Below, one piece after another: positions 24,769-36,571 of a DNA stretch of 64,000 bases; within the stretch, counting starts at the first letter, position 1; every line of letters starts with the position of its first letter. The notes below the pieces were generated by a model that saw only the letters and a program-made list of their open reading frames with translations, did not search any database and was not told the DNA's origin. The DNA is from Dryas octopetala (taxonomy: Eukaryota > Streptophyta > Magnoliopsida > Rosales > Rosaceae), in contig OY992838.1 in assembly GCA_963921425.1 (NCBI GenBank), forward strand, positions 1,302,001-1,366,000, in the 5' to 3' direction. The translations under genes and the position numbers were made by a program.

Positions 24769-27700
24769 CTGAGAGCTAGTTTAATTTCATTCTTTCAATG
24801 ATAATGAACATATATTTGGCAGTTCATATATATATAGAACTTTAAATTTTGGAATTCCCTAGCTTCTTTTTTTATTTGATGTGTTCCTCAGTCTGAAAAC
24901 TGAGAACTAGCTAGAAATATTCTTATATATGCTGTTATTTTATCAATTATGAGATGTTTTAAATAGTTCAGCAAGCTAGTTTTTAATCCATTAGATTATA
25001 AAAGCTAAAGTTATGAATGAAGTCATAACCTAGCTAGATATATATATGCAGCAGGCCAGGATGAAATGTATATCTAGTAGACTATATATATAGGTAGTAT
25101 ACTGATGATCACTTGCATCAATTAATATGATCCAAAAACATCATCATGTCATAGTGATATACAATATTGATAGCAGTTAATTAATAAGTAATTAAGAAGA
25201 CACAATATATATATATATTTTCTTTTTGGGAATTAAGGCTAGCTTCCATTTTGAAATTAATTAATTTATGTATTTTAATTAATATATAATTTTCTCTTCT
25301 GATGGAATACTGTTAAATATATATTTGTGGAGGAGCAGTAGTACAATTACTGCAGCTGATAACGCATCAAACTCAAGCTTTGATGAAGTACATATCTCAA
25401 ACTTGAGAGATTCAAGGCAGAAAAGTAGTGATGAGGTACTAGCACTGTCTACTAGTACTAGTTCCATGGTACCAGCTGCAGCAGATAACCATCACTTGGG
25501 CTTTCATCACTGGCCACCTACCACTGCTCATGACCTGCAACACCTTGCAAAAATTAAGCGAGAGCTCTCCTCCTCCTCATCATCATCCTCAGATATTTCC
25601 TTTCCAAAATTAACACAAATGCTCATGTCCACCAGTACTACTAGTCTCGACGATTACCACTTATTTCCCAGTAGTACTAGTACAAGCAGCTGCGGCCTAA
25701 TCAATAATATAAAGAACGAGCAAAAAGATCATCAATTGATGAATGATCTCACTGAGAAACTCTTGCTCAGGACCTTGTCCTCATCTGCTCATCATCACCA
25801 TCATCAAATTTCAGCTGGAGATCATCAATTTTACTCAAACCATCATTGTAATGATCAGCTTGGAGGTCATCGTCACGTGGCGGCGACGCCTAGCAGACCG
25901 GGGCAGTTCAGCCAAATTTATCCCAGCATAAACATTTCCAACTTGAACCACTCGTCGTCTTCGTCTACAATCTCAAGCAGCTCCTTAAACTTGGACATGA
26001 ACTTGCATGCCATGGATGTTTCTGGAAGATTTAGTCAGCCTACTTCATATGAGGGTGATATTGATACCCATGGCATGTACAAGGATAGGCAATATTCGTT
26101 TGGTCATCATCAACAGATGCAGCATTCAAACGACCATAGGCTATCATGTGGCAACACTAGTACTAATGTGGGTATTCTTCTTCCTCCTCTTTTTAATTTT
26201 CTTCTTATTAGCAGCGAACCTGCATTAACTGTTACCCTAGCCAAACCTTAGATACCAGCATATTATTAGAAATAAATGGCTACCTTCATACTTATGTAAT
26301 CTTTAAGACCTTGGAATTGATATGTGAGAGCATTACTTTGCAATTAGCACTCAAACATCATGGTAACAATATTTTTTATATATGGGAAACTCATAATGAA
26401 ATCAGTCATATATTTTCATCACTGCAGAGGCTATCGGAAAAAAAAATAAATAAATGGAAAAGTTTATACACTTTGTTCTAAAAATCTTTATTTAGTTATC
26501 GCCCCAAAAGAATATATGACTTTGTCCCTTTTTGGAACATCGGGAGCATAGGTTCAAACTTTATACAATTATACAGTGTGTGTGCATCTCCTTTTTCAGA
26601 GAAGTACTCTTTTTCTTTTCTTCGATCTCTTTCGTTGTTTCATCCAAATTAATTAGCACTGACTTTGGTGATGGATCAAACAATTAAGTACTGATCGATA
26701 TTGTTTGCATTTGGATCAAAGATATCATCATGGTTCGAGAATGATCAAATAACGACGTCGTCGTCTGAAGTGAAGCGACCCGGCAGTTTGATTGGGCCAA
26801 AAGTAACTCAAGCAGCTGCTCCAAAGAAATCACGATTGGAGTCACGCAATTCATGCCCACCCTTCAAGGTGACCATGCCCAACCAAGTAATTTATTAATA
26901 ATTCTTATAATGATTATTTATTAATTAGGGTACTTCATTAATTCTTCATGGTAGCCACTTATACTAGTTAGTTAATTTCCAAAGCATGCACAAATTATTT
27001 GCTTGAATGTGTATAAATTAATGTACGTTTTGGAATTAATTAATTACTTTCCACAGGTTAGGAAGGAGAAATTAGGAGATAGAATCGCAGCTCTTCAGCA
27101 ATTGGTGGCACCCTTTGGCAAGGTACGTACTTACTACGTAATTAATTATTTGTTTCTGCTTAATTTTCACTTTACAATGAAAAACAAAAAGGAAAATCCG
27201 AAATTAAAATTTCCTTAACGTCCAATATATAAACATATATTGCAGACAGACACAGCATCCGTACTGATGGAGGCCATCGGATACATCAAATTCCTTCAAA
27301 ACCAGGTCGAGGTACGTACTTACTTTAACTACTGCCACTTCCACATCATGTTCTTAATTATATATGTCATTTGAATTTTAACCTAATTAAAGTCGACTGA
27401 ACCATTAATAATGGAATATTAATATTTAGACAGAATTGTAATCTCACATATATTATGATCACGACCAATCAATTAATTTCTAGAAGAAAAATACTTATAA
27501 TTTATTGAGTCTGCATGCTAGGGTTTCTCTTAAGGCATTCTTTTTAAGTTTTAGTCTCATCTTCTGTGAAGAGTAATTAATGTGATCTCTTTGATCTTGA
27601 AGTAGACTTTGCCAGACGTATTTGGCTTGGCTCTTCTTTCTGGTTCCTGCCATGTTTTCTACGATTCATGCATTGTTATTCAAATCATGCATATATATAT

Positions 27701-28093
27701 ATGAATGAGTCAATACTTATAATTGAGTCTTGATTTTCACGTACGTATGTGTACGTAATTTGTGCAGACACTAAGCGTCCCCTACATGAAGTCATCACGC
27801 AACAAGCAGTCCACCACTACTAAAACAATGCAAGGGGTAAGATCGTTAGATCGAGTTAATTAATGAGATGTGTACGTAATTCCTAAATTAATTTCTTGAT
27901 TAGTTTATATAACACACTGCTAATCATTTTTCAGGGTGTGACAGAGAACGGAAATGGAGATCAAACAAAGCGAGATCTCAGAAGTAGAGGGCTCTGCCTC
28001 GTGCCATTGTCTTGCATGTCTTATGTCACAGGTGACGTCACTGGTGGTGGAACTGTTTGGCCAACACCTAACTTTGGTGGTGGAGGGACTTAA
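24577..28093 (+). CDS. BHLH110: Atypical bHLH transcription factor, bHLH110/112/123 type
   Basis: Seven exons (24577-24707, about 25339-26167, 26722-26868, 27057-27122, 27246-27311, 27768-27836, 27935-28093) give about 488 aa. The long N-terminal half is Ser/His/Asn-rich and disordered. The DNA-binding part is split over three exons: a KKSRLESRNSCPPFK linker, helix 1 VRKEKLGDRIAALQQLVAPF, then TDTASVLMEAIGYIKFLQNQVE. The basic region lacks the His-Glu-Arg signature for E-box contact, as is usual in this subfamily. The C-terminal block RDLRSRGLCLVPLSC is its signature. Exon 2 can start at four in-phase AGs three bases apart (25333, 25336, 25339 or 25342), so the start given is a choice. The donor of exon 2 (AAT|GTGGGT) is weak and is the least certain junction. 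A nuclear regulator; target genes unknown. Linkage fits At1g27660. Confidence 0.88.
24723..24764 (+). repeat. (CT)n microsatellite in bHLH intron 1
   Basis: About 20 CT units begin some 15 bp after the first donor site of the bHLH gene. It adds a pyrimidine tract near the 5' splice site and should be length-variable. Confidence 0.9.
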
Positions 28094-28790
28094 TTATCAA
28101 TAATGCGTTATCTTAATTACATAGCCATATATAATCGGTGAAACCTCCCTCCAGCTTAATGGAGCAAATTTGGTCATCCTGTAAACAGATTCCAGGATGG
28201 ACCAAGTTTGATCCATTAACATTTATTTATGTACTGCCATTAATTAATTTATAGCATCTTCTAGCAGCTAGCCTCTAGTGGACCTTCTTTCACTTGACTT
28301 ATGTACTATGCAAATTTATTGATATTCAAAACAACATTTGATTCCAATCCATAATAGTTTAATTAAGCATTTGAACTTGTTTATTTATTTATTAAATGCT
28401 AGAAACATATTTTTTATTTTGCATTTGATTGGAATACTATTGTTTTGATTTTCCTGTTTTCTGGCTGTATTTGGTTTGTTTGTTTGCTATGTAAAGGTTG
28501 TCGTTTTGGCTCTTTAATGAAACTTCGACTTTCCATGGCCAAAAAAATGGCGCCATATGAATTTAATTTTTTTCAAAAAAAAGCGCCATATGAGTTAAAT
28601 TTCTGTTTGCCCGGTCCATACCTACGGGGACAAAGTCCATTAGTAAGTCAACCTACATCTAAATGTCCATTCAAGTTTAGGCTCTCCAATTTGGTCCATT
28701 CAGCCCGCCGCCTGGCCCATTCTACATGGTTCCACTCAAAATTGTGGTCAAGGCCCATCTTCAATAGACCTAAGTTTTAAAAGAAATTTA
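28094..28790. other. bHLH 3' region and spacer
   Basis: Probable 3' UTR followed by AT-rich DNA. A short direct repeat containing GCGCCATATGA occurs at about 28551 and 28584. The 111-codon frame at 28445-28780 has no recognisable domain. Confidence 0.45.
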
Positions 28791-29208
28791 GTTTTTTTAC
28801 AAGTCAACCATCTAGATTATGAACCCGGTTATACTTCACCATTCAAATTAAAAATTGAATCAATCTACCACTTGAATTTAAAATTTTCAATGTCACACCT
28901 CCATTCAATTCCATCAACTTTTCTGTCATTTTTCAGAAGTTTTTTCGTCATTTTAAGCCTAATTCTCATCTCCACTACCACCACCAACCACCAACCTCCA
29001 GCCACCCCAATCTCTCTCTCTCTCTCTCTCTCTCACTCTCTCTCTCTCTCTCAATCGACGACGACGACAACGGTAATATAGAACCCGAATTAGGGTTCAA
29101 ATTTGAACTCAAAATCTAGTCCTAGAATATGAGAATGTTGGAGGAGAGCTTCTTAGATCCATGGCGTTTCCAAAAAAAAGAAGGGTTTGATGTGGAGGTA
29201 GAAAGGAG

Positions 29209-29255
<47 letters not shown>

Positions 29256-29462
29256 GAGAGGTTGGGGTGGCTAGAGATTGGTGGCGGTAGAGATGGGGAT
29301 TAGGATTGGAATGACGAAAAAATCTCTAGAAAATGACTGAATTAGATGGAGGAGAGACATTGCAATTGTTTAAAAATTTAGGTGGCAGACTAATTCAATT
29401 TTGAATTTTGGTGGTAAAATGCAAACGAGATCATAATCTATGTAGGTGACTTGTAATAAAGC
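28791..29462. mobile_element. Long inverted-repeat (foldback-like) element with CT/GA core
   Basis: The left half (TTACAAGTCAACCATCTAG...) and the reverse complement of the right half (TTACAAGTCACCTACATAG...) stay alignable for about 220 bp, including shared blocks TTTTTTCGTCATT, CCTAAT and AGCCACCCCAA. They converge on a (CT)n run at 29011-29052 facing a (GA)n run at 29213-29252, which are themselves complementary. The whole 670-bp unit could fold on itself. No coding capacity. Target duplication could not be fixed. Class uncertain (MULE-like or foldback MITE). Confidence 0.7.
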
Positions 29463-29516
29463 CTATAAAATTTGAAAAAGTAACAATTTTTTGTTTGCAT
29501 TAAAGACTTTTATCTC

Positions 29517-29676
29517 TTTTTTTTTTTTTTTAGATTTACAAATTTTACCATCGAGTAATGCTTAAATTCTCTTTGAGAAATGCTTGAACACTCTTTGAGT
29601 AGTGCTCGAACGCTTTTAAAAAGTGTTTGAACACTTTTTGAAAGAAGCTCAAATACTACTTAAGGATCAAATTTTT

Positions 29677-29707
<31 letters not shown>
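29517..29707. mobile_element. Small inverted-repeat element bounded by poly-T and poly-A
   Basis: It starts with a T run then AGATTTACAAATTTTA and ends with AAATTTTTAAATCTT then an A run of about 25. The interior CTTTGAG...GTGTTTGAACACTTTTT blocks continue the imperfect inverted symmetry. About 190 bp, non-coding, probably a MITE. Confidence 0.5.
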
Positions 29708-31020
29708 CCTTTAAATGACTCAAATTTAGATTAATTTTTCAAATTTCTCAAGTTTTAAAGTTCTATGTACTCTCGAAGTGTCCATAATTATCCAAAATAA
29801 ATTCCTTAATTACCATTTCTATCAATCACATTTTTTCTCAAATCAACTCTTCAGTCTTCACCTTGACTTGATAGGTGGGAGGTTGGTTAATACAAAATGA
29901 CTATGTGCAATGTCAATAATAAAACTCAAATAAAAAGTGTAAATATTAAAACATAGTTGAAGAAGCTAAATTTGAAAGTCAAATTAATGTCCTCTATGAT
30001 GGCTCTATCCTACGTATCAGATGATATCACTTGAGACAGCCAATCCCCACATGGGCACATAAGAGTTGTGTAAAAAAATGGTAATATCGCTTTATACCGA
30101 TTTTTTTTTTTTGAGAAGATCATACCGATTAATTATTTAATTGTAAGTGGTCTCTTAATTAATCGTTTAGCTTATATTAAATTAATTATTATTATAAAAT
30201 CTTAAATTACTCTTGTCTCTTGCGTGACGTTACTCGTGCTCCAATTTCAATTTTCTATATTCCTTATTGATGATCTTTATTTATTTGCAGAGGGCCCCTT
30301 TTATAAATTCCCTTTTAATATCGAAAAAGAACTCTTATTTGTTTTCTTTTTTGAAGTAGACCTTTATATATAAACCTGTGGGAGACGAAAACTGGGGGGA
30401 TTCTGTCATTCTGGCAATATTAAAATGAATGTTCTTAATTTCTTATACTACATTTATTATTATAACTTTGTTTATAAGCTGGCCAGACGCCATTGTTCCA
30501 TTGAAATGGACATGATTTAAATATAGTATGATAAAAACCATGCTTTTGTGCTCGAATCATCAGCACATGATCATAACACTATAATAAGAGGGTATGCCAT
30601 AAAGCCAGATCATAGTTATCAAGCCAAGTCATAAGGTACCAATGGTGAATATCAAAGATACGAATATTATTTTTTTATTAATGAACTCTCGTTCATAATG
30701 TTTGAATCCAAAATTTATTATTTTAAAAAATTAAAATTTTATTTCAATAAATAAAGAAATTAATAAAAAAATTATACAATTCATATATATGCGTACTCAT
30801 CCAAATCTTTGATCCATGTTGCCATGCCTCTTTATAAATTATAACCGAAAAATAAAAAAGGAAAGGGAAGGACTTGAACCACGATGGCATCAAGGTGCAA
30901 GTGTTAGCAAAAGGAAGAAAAAAGTACCAACTGGAATACACAAACCGATATTTTGAGGAAGAAAACAGAATTTTGATATTTTCTATAGAGAAGCCTTATC
31001 CAGATCAACCTGGAGAAAGG
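29708..31020. other. AT-rich spacer
   Basis: No gene, domain or clear transposon ends. The frame at 30744-30941 (minus) has no recognisable similarity. Confidence 0.4.
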
Positions 31021-32112
31021 GCACACGTGGCAGTCTTTTATGAATCTTGATCTCGTCGACCGCCGGCACTGTTTGCCCCTCAGACCCTGTCATGATGTCA
31101 TTCTACGCGCGAAGCCGCTACTATCAGTCAGACCGGTATTATCCACTTCGCTTAAATGTCATAAATACCCTTCTACATGGGACCGAGTGATTGACGAATG
31201 AGCTTATTTTCCAACGGGGACAGAAGCGTAATTTGAGCAAACACAATTGATTCATGTTGTCCCCCAAGCACTTCAAGTATTTTTAATGTATCTCTCAATC
31301 GCTTCATACCAATACAATTATACAAGCAAGAATCTCTTATCTCATTCCTCATCTCTCATCTCTCATCTCTCATTCCTTTTATCCGTTCCTCCTTGTCGAT
31401 CACTTCTTCAATTTCTCCAAAATCCAAAGAAGCTTCAATTGCTTCTTCCTCTACAAGCTCTCTATTCGATCGCAGACTTTATTCGATTGATTCAGATCTT
31501 CGAGAATTCTACATAAATTTCATTCCCATCGTCCATCGCTTTCTTCAGGATTTTAATTGAGTCGGAATTGGATTCCGGAATCCGCTGGAGAATCGGAAAC
31601 AGAAGCTCCAGAAAACGGAAGGCTTTGTTTAGCTTTGATCAGTGATTAAAAGGCTTCGTCACTTGGATCTTCGTCTTTAAAGGTAGAGAGCTGTTTAAGG
31701 TCTTAAGGTCTGATTTTAGGCTCTGATCTGGTTCCATATCTGTGAGACTGTGATTGATGTTCTAACACTTCCAACTGGCTACTACTTGTTGTAACTTGAA
31801 AGTGAGAGTGAGTGAGTGACAGTGGATTTCTTTTTTCTTTTAACCATTTTACTTTACTAAATCATGATTAATTATCAAATCATAAACTAATCATCTCAAT
31901 CGCTCACGTTTTCCGATTTTCTCGGCAACCAAACATAAAATTTCCGTTTTGTTTATGTAATATCCCATAATACGTACAGGCGTCACAAGTTCATGTACGA
32001 ATTTATAAAATATGCTGAATTTAAATCACTTTCAATTTCTTAAATTTTCTCAGCAACCAAACAGCACATGATCTTTACTTTGTTTTTTTATTGGGTAGAT
32101 TTTGGAGGAGGT
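31021..32112 (+). promoter_or_regulatory. BBD promoter and leader with a probable 5'-UTR intron
   Basis: CACGTGGC at 31024-31031 is a G-box/ABRE core. A CT-rich leader (TCTCATCTC repeats, 31343-31376) follows. A leader intron is likely from GT at 31683 (AAG|GTAGAG) to AG at 32098, leaving a short leader before the ATG at 32113. These boundaries are inferred from consensus only. Confidence 0.45.
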
Positions 32113-34973
32113 ATGATGGGGTGTTTGCAAGGGCCAGTAATTTGCCCCACTGTTCGCGCAAAGCAAGCGGGGTTTTACACTCTGCCAGTGGTAGGCCCTT
32201 TGGTAAAGGCTAGGTTTCTTAGAACTGAATTATGGGGATTCAAAGGGATCCCCAAGGCCGGTTTTGTTTCTGCTCCTCAAAATGCACGAAAATGCACAAG
32301 AGTGCATTGTACTTTCAGTTCTTCGTCAAATGGCAATGGAAGCATGGCAGAGAATTTCAATGAAAATGATGAAGATTATGTCAACTCTAGTGTACTTGAA
32401 GCCGGTATGCTACGCGATCAATTAATTCATTTCTGTAACCTTTAATTCCAGAAATTTTAATTATGAATCCTTAGAACTTGGCGTTTCTGTGAAATTCTTG
32501 TATACTGTTATTTCCCATGTGCCGTCAAATGACAAGTTTTTGCCTTTGGTTTTTTGTATAGTTGAGGTGAAGAGTGGAGCTGATGGATTCATGATCAAAA
32601 TGAGGGATGGTAGGCACTTAAGGTGTGTCCATAACAACCCTCAGGGTGGGCATCTGCCAGATTATGCACCACATCCTGCAATTGTATTGAAGATGGAAGA
32701 TGGGACTGGTCTTCTTCTCCCAATAATCGTTTGTATGTTAATCTTGAATTAGTCGTTTCTAATTTAGTAGACTTTTACGTTCAGGATTTACCTCAGAAAT
32801 CCCTGTAACTTTTTATGTCAATTTGAAGCTTTGTTTGCCTTTGATTGCAGTGGAGATGCCTAGTGTGTTGCTCATGGCAGCAGTGCGCAATGTTCCAATT
32901 GTATGTTTTCTCTCCCCCATTGTCCTTCCGTTTGAGTTAGGATTTTTGTTTTTCTAGGTTGGTTGAATAGCAATTCTAAAAATCTATACTTCGGTATTTG
33001 ATTTCCAGGCTAGGCCAACTATGTATCAAGTGGTGAGGGAGATGATTGACAAAATGGGTTATGAGGTATGTATTTGTCGTGTTTTTCTTCTATGACAATA
33101 TGATAATGTTAGTCTGTTACGCATACATTCTTCATGACCTTTGATTGTATTTTTTTATTGTTTTCAACCTCTGCAGGTCCGACTTGTTAGAGTCACTAAG
33201 AGAGTGCATGAGGCATATTTTGCTCAGTTATACCTCAGAAAGGCATATACCACTCAATTCTTCATCTGGCTTCATTATTATTATTATTATTTTATTTTTG
33301 GGTGGGAGAAAAAGGGGGGTGGGGAACTGAATTACTTATATCACATCAAATTTCTAAGTGGTTAGTGTATAGTGACACTGTGTTAGATGTGGTGACAGGC
33401 GGGTAATGACACAGAGTGTGTCAGCTTCGACCTTCGGCCTTCAGATGCCATCAACATTGCTGTAAGGTGCAAGGTATTCTGATTGTGCTGCTTACAATAT
33501 CTATTTTTCAAATCTTACAATTAGATTGCTTGGAAACTACCTGCTAAAATCTTTGAACATTTAGAATGTTTAGAAACTACCTGTTGACCAAAGTCTTAAT
33601 GAATGTTGAACTGAAAGATAAAAAGTTCCTACCAATTTTTTAACATGGTTCTTACGGTCAGTTTGGATGTTCAGTTTCGTGCATGTTTGTATAATTATGT
33701 TGTCTTGTCTTGCGAACTCAATGTGCAAAGGCCTTAAAAACTCTTAATAATGGTTTAGTGATCAACTGTAGAATTTTTATATTCTGTGCAGGTTCCCATA
33801 CAAGTCAACAAGTACCTAGCATACAGTGATGGAATGAGAGTTATTGAATCGGGAAAGCTCTCGACGCAGGCTCCTGGTTCAGATGGATTATTATTTACTG
33901 AACTGGATCGGTAAGTTTTGAATGTCTTATAAATGGTTCTTATTTTCTATCTCAAAGGGATCATTTCTGAGTTGAATGTGTGTACAAGTTTGTCGTGGTA
34001 TGTGTTTTGGATGCTAAAGATTTTATACTGCGTAAAGTACATTTAGTTGGGTTTGGATAAGATTAGTTGGAAGGATATGCAATCTGACTGTGATCAGATG
34101 ATGTAACTGTTGCCTATGTAATACTTTACATGTTTGTTCAGTCTTTCTGAGATTCATGTTGAAAGGTGTTTCAAATGTTTATACATTCCAATTGGCTAGG
34201 AGATAGGTTAATTGATTATTAGAGATTAGTGTCTGCATCATTAATCTGAGCAAGAAACAAACTATCTCTAAATTTATTGTACAGTGAAATAGAGGAATTA
34301 ATTGAAAGTTTATATGGTTTCAGGCCAAGTGGTCAACCATGTGTTGAAACAAAGGAGTTTAATCTTGTGCGCAACATGCTTATTGCTGCTGTTGAGGAAC
34401 GCTATAGGGATGCTGGTAAATTTCTTTTCTATGTTTAATAGATTTGTTATTGTCTGTGAAGGGCAATTATCTTTGTGTAAGTGGGAAGTTCTGTGATGTT
34501 GCTTTTACTTCTCAGAAGGCAAAAGAAAAAATCAGATGACAGTCAGATGTGCTGGTACTAGCAACTTATGATGGTTTTAAATCATAGCCTAAAACATGAT
34601 TTGACATTGTGTTGTCTGCCAGTCAATGGGATTAGGTTGTGGCACTCATTTTACGATTACCTTGGTTTTCTTAACATCAGGTGTCATCATTGGATTTAGA
34701 TGTAATTCATTGGCTTCTAGCATTTCTAGGAAAACATCTATTCATGGGTGATCAAGTGGTTTGTGTTCTCGAATTTTCTCGAGTAGCTCATGGGCATAAG
34801 AGAATCCCTTCCTGTGTTAGCATGGTTGAGTGCCCATTAATGTTACAGCTCTTTGGTGGTTGTTTGTCTGTGTGTGGCTAAGCTGTTATGAAATCTCACA
34901 TTTTTCATACTCTTTTCCAGCTCAGTGGAGGGACAAGCTTCTCCAACTTCGTGCTAAAAGGAACGTGATATAA
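32113..34973 (+). CDS. BBD1: Bifunctional nuclease (BFN domain), basal defence response type
   Basis: Nine exons (32113-32404, 32562-32732, 32851-32900, 33009-33065, 33177-33242, 33399-33473, 33792-33910, 34324-34415, 34921-34973) give 324 aa, matching Arabidopsis BBD1/BBD2 in size. The BFN (DUF151) domain spans roughly residues 100-255, from VEVKSGADGF through RHLRCVHNNPQGGHLPDYA, ARPTMYQVV and SFDLRPSDAINIAVR. A UVR-like helix pair (ERYRDAAQWRDKLLQLRAKR) closes the protein. Family members have RNase and DNase activity and are linked to defence and ABA responses. The N-terminus is Arg/Ser-rich and could be a transit or targeting segment. The start is the first of two adjacent ATGs (32113, 32116). 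Exon 5 ends AAG|GCATAT, a GC donor. A 3'-UTR intron (34977-35131) starts three bases after the stop. Next to the SFH gene, as in Arabidopsis. Confidence 0.93.
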
Positions 34974-36571
34974 CAGGTAAGAAGCTCACCATCACTCCCA
35001 AATTAACTTTGAAACCTTGTTAACTGCAGTTGCAAGACCCCCCCACCCCACATTTACTGCAAATTCTTATTTTTTTGTCTTCTTTTTCTCTTAAACCAAA
35101 AGTTGAACTAAGGTGTTTTTTCTTTTTTCAGAATCTGTTCCTAGAGATTTAAAATTGTACATAGACACCATTCTTCGAGGTTGATAAGGTTCCCCACTAC
35201 AACAGTAGCCCGTCATGCATCTCTGCTCTTTTTATATATCTATGTAAAAAGTTTGTGAATATAATTATATATATATAAAAATATATGTATAGTAGTATAG
35301 ATAAACCTTCCTGGCAAATTGGCAATGTAATGTTTGGAGGCAGATGGCACTTAATTTGATTCTTATTGGCTAATGTACGCATGGCATGGGTGATTCATTT
35401 GCCCAACATTCTTAACATATATCATGTTGCTGCTTGGCATGCTTTACTCTTTTCATTCCTATTCATTTCCCCACTATGGGTTCGTTGAACTTGAACTTGT
35501 GTGGTTTTGGAATTGAACGTCCTTCCCCTCCCTCCTTCAGAAATGAAGCAATTAGTTGTGTCTGGCCTGGCATGAATTTGAGAGGCATGGTCAAAGAGGC
35601 GAGCGTGGTTCCATGAGATTCATGAAATCAAGTTCAATCCATTCTTTTAGTTAAAAAGTCCACGCTCCTTTATTTTTCGGTGCAAGAACATTATAATTAA
35701 AAGCAATTTGAAAAAGGAAGTAAATGGTTGATGTAAAACAAAAAAAGAAAAAGAAAGCAAGGGGAAAATCATAATCAGACCAAGCATTAGATTCAACTAC
35801 ACGCATCATCATTAGCAGAATATAAAGTATCGCGCCGACATTTTCATTAGATATCACTGTTCCAAATTTAGACGATAATTAGCGGTACCAAAAGTTATTA
35901 GCATCACCTGATTCATCTCCTCCAAAATGTATCCAATAAGTAAAATAAATATTGATCACAAAGTTAAAATAAAAGCTACATAATAAATTTTATAATAATT
36001 CGATTGAACGGAACTGATATTAAGTTTCAACCCCGTCTTTATTTTGATCTCCTCAGAAAGTGACAGAGAAGCCGTGGGAGATGTGGTCGTATTAACCACC
36101 GTAACGCCGTTGTCAAATTCCCGCCAAGTCTGACGCGCGTTATTCCGACGTGGCGACTTTCACAGTTGAATTAGAGTGGCGTATTAACGGACGGCATACC
36201 CGATAGCATATACCAAAGGTCACCGTGTATTCCTGTGTTAAACCCTTTGTATTTGGCCAATGGCCATACTCAATTAAATTCAATCGGTATTAACCAATTA
36301 AATTTGATTTAATTAAACCGTACATTAATACTTGATTACTTGATGCTAACCCTTCATCATAAATCCCCCATTCCAAGGCTCCAACTCCTCTGTCTCAGTC
36401 TGAACCTTGTCTAATAAGCTCAGAAGACCCTGAGGCCCTGAAGAACACCAAAGGTCTCTTCGGAAAACCGCCAATTCTGGTCTGAATTTCTCGCATAGAA
36501 ATTAGAAAATATTGTAAGTAGTTCTTGCTCTCGTCATCGACGCCCACTCTTGAGCTCTCCACAACGTAACC
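34974..36571. other. BBD 3' UTR, spacer and SFH promoter
   Basis: The BBD 3' UTR has an intron (34977-35131, CAG|GTAAGA to TTTTTTCAG|AATC). The SFH upstream region holds GACGCGCG and GACGTGGCG (36131-36155). No other gene is recognisable. Confidence 0.5.
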
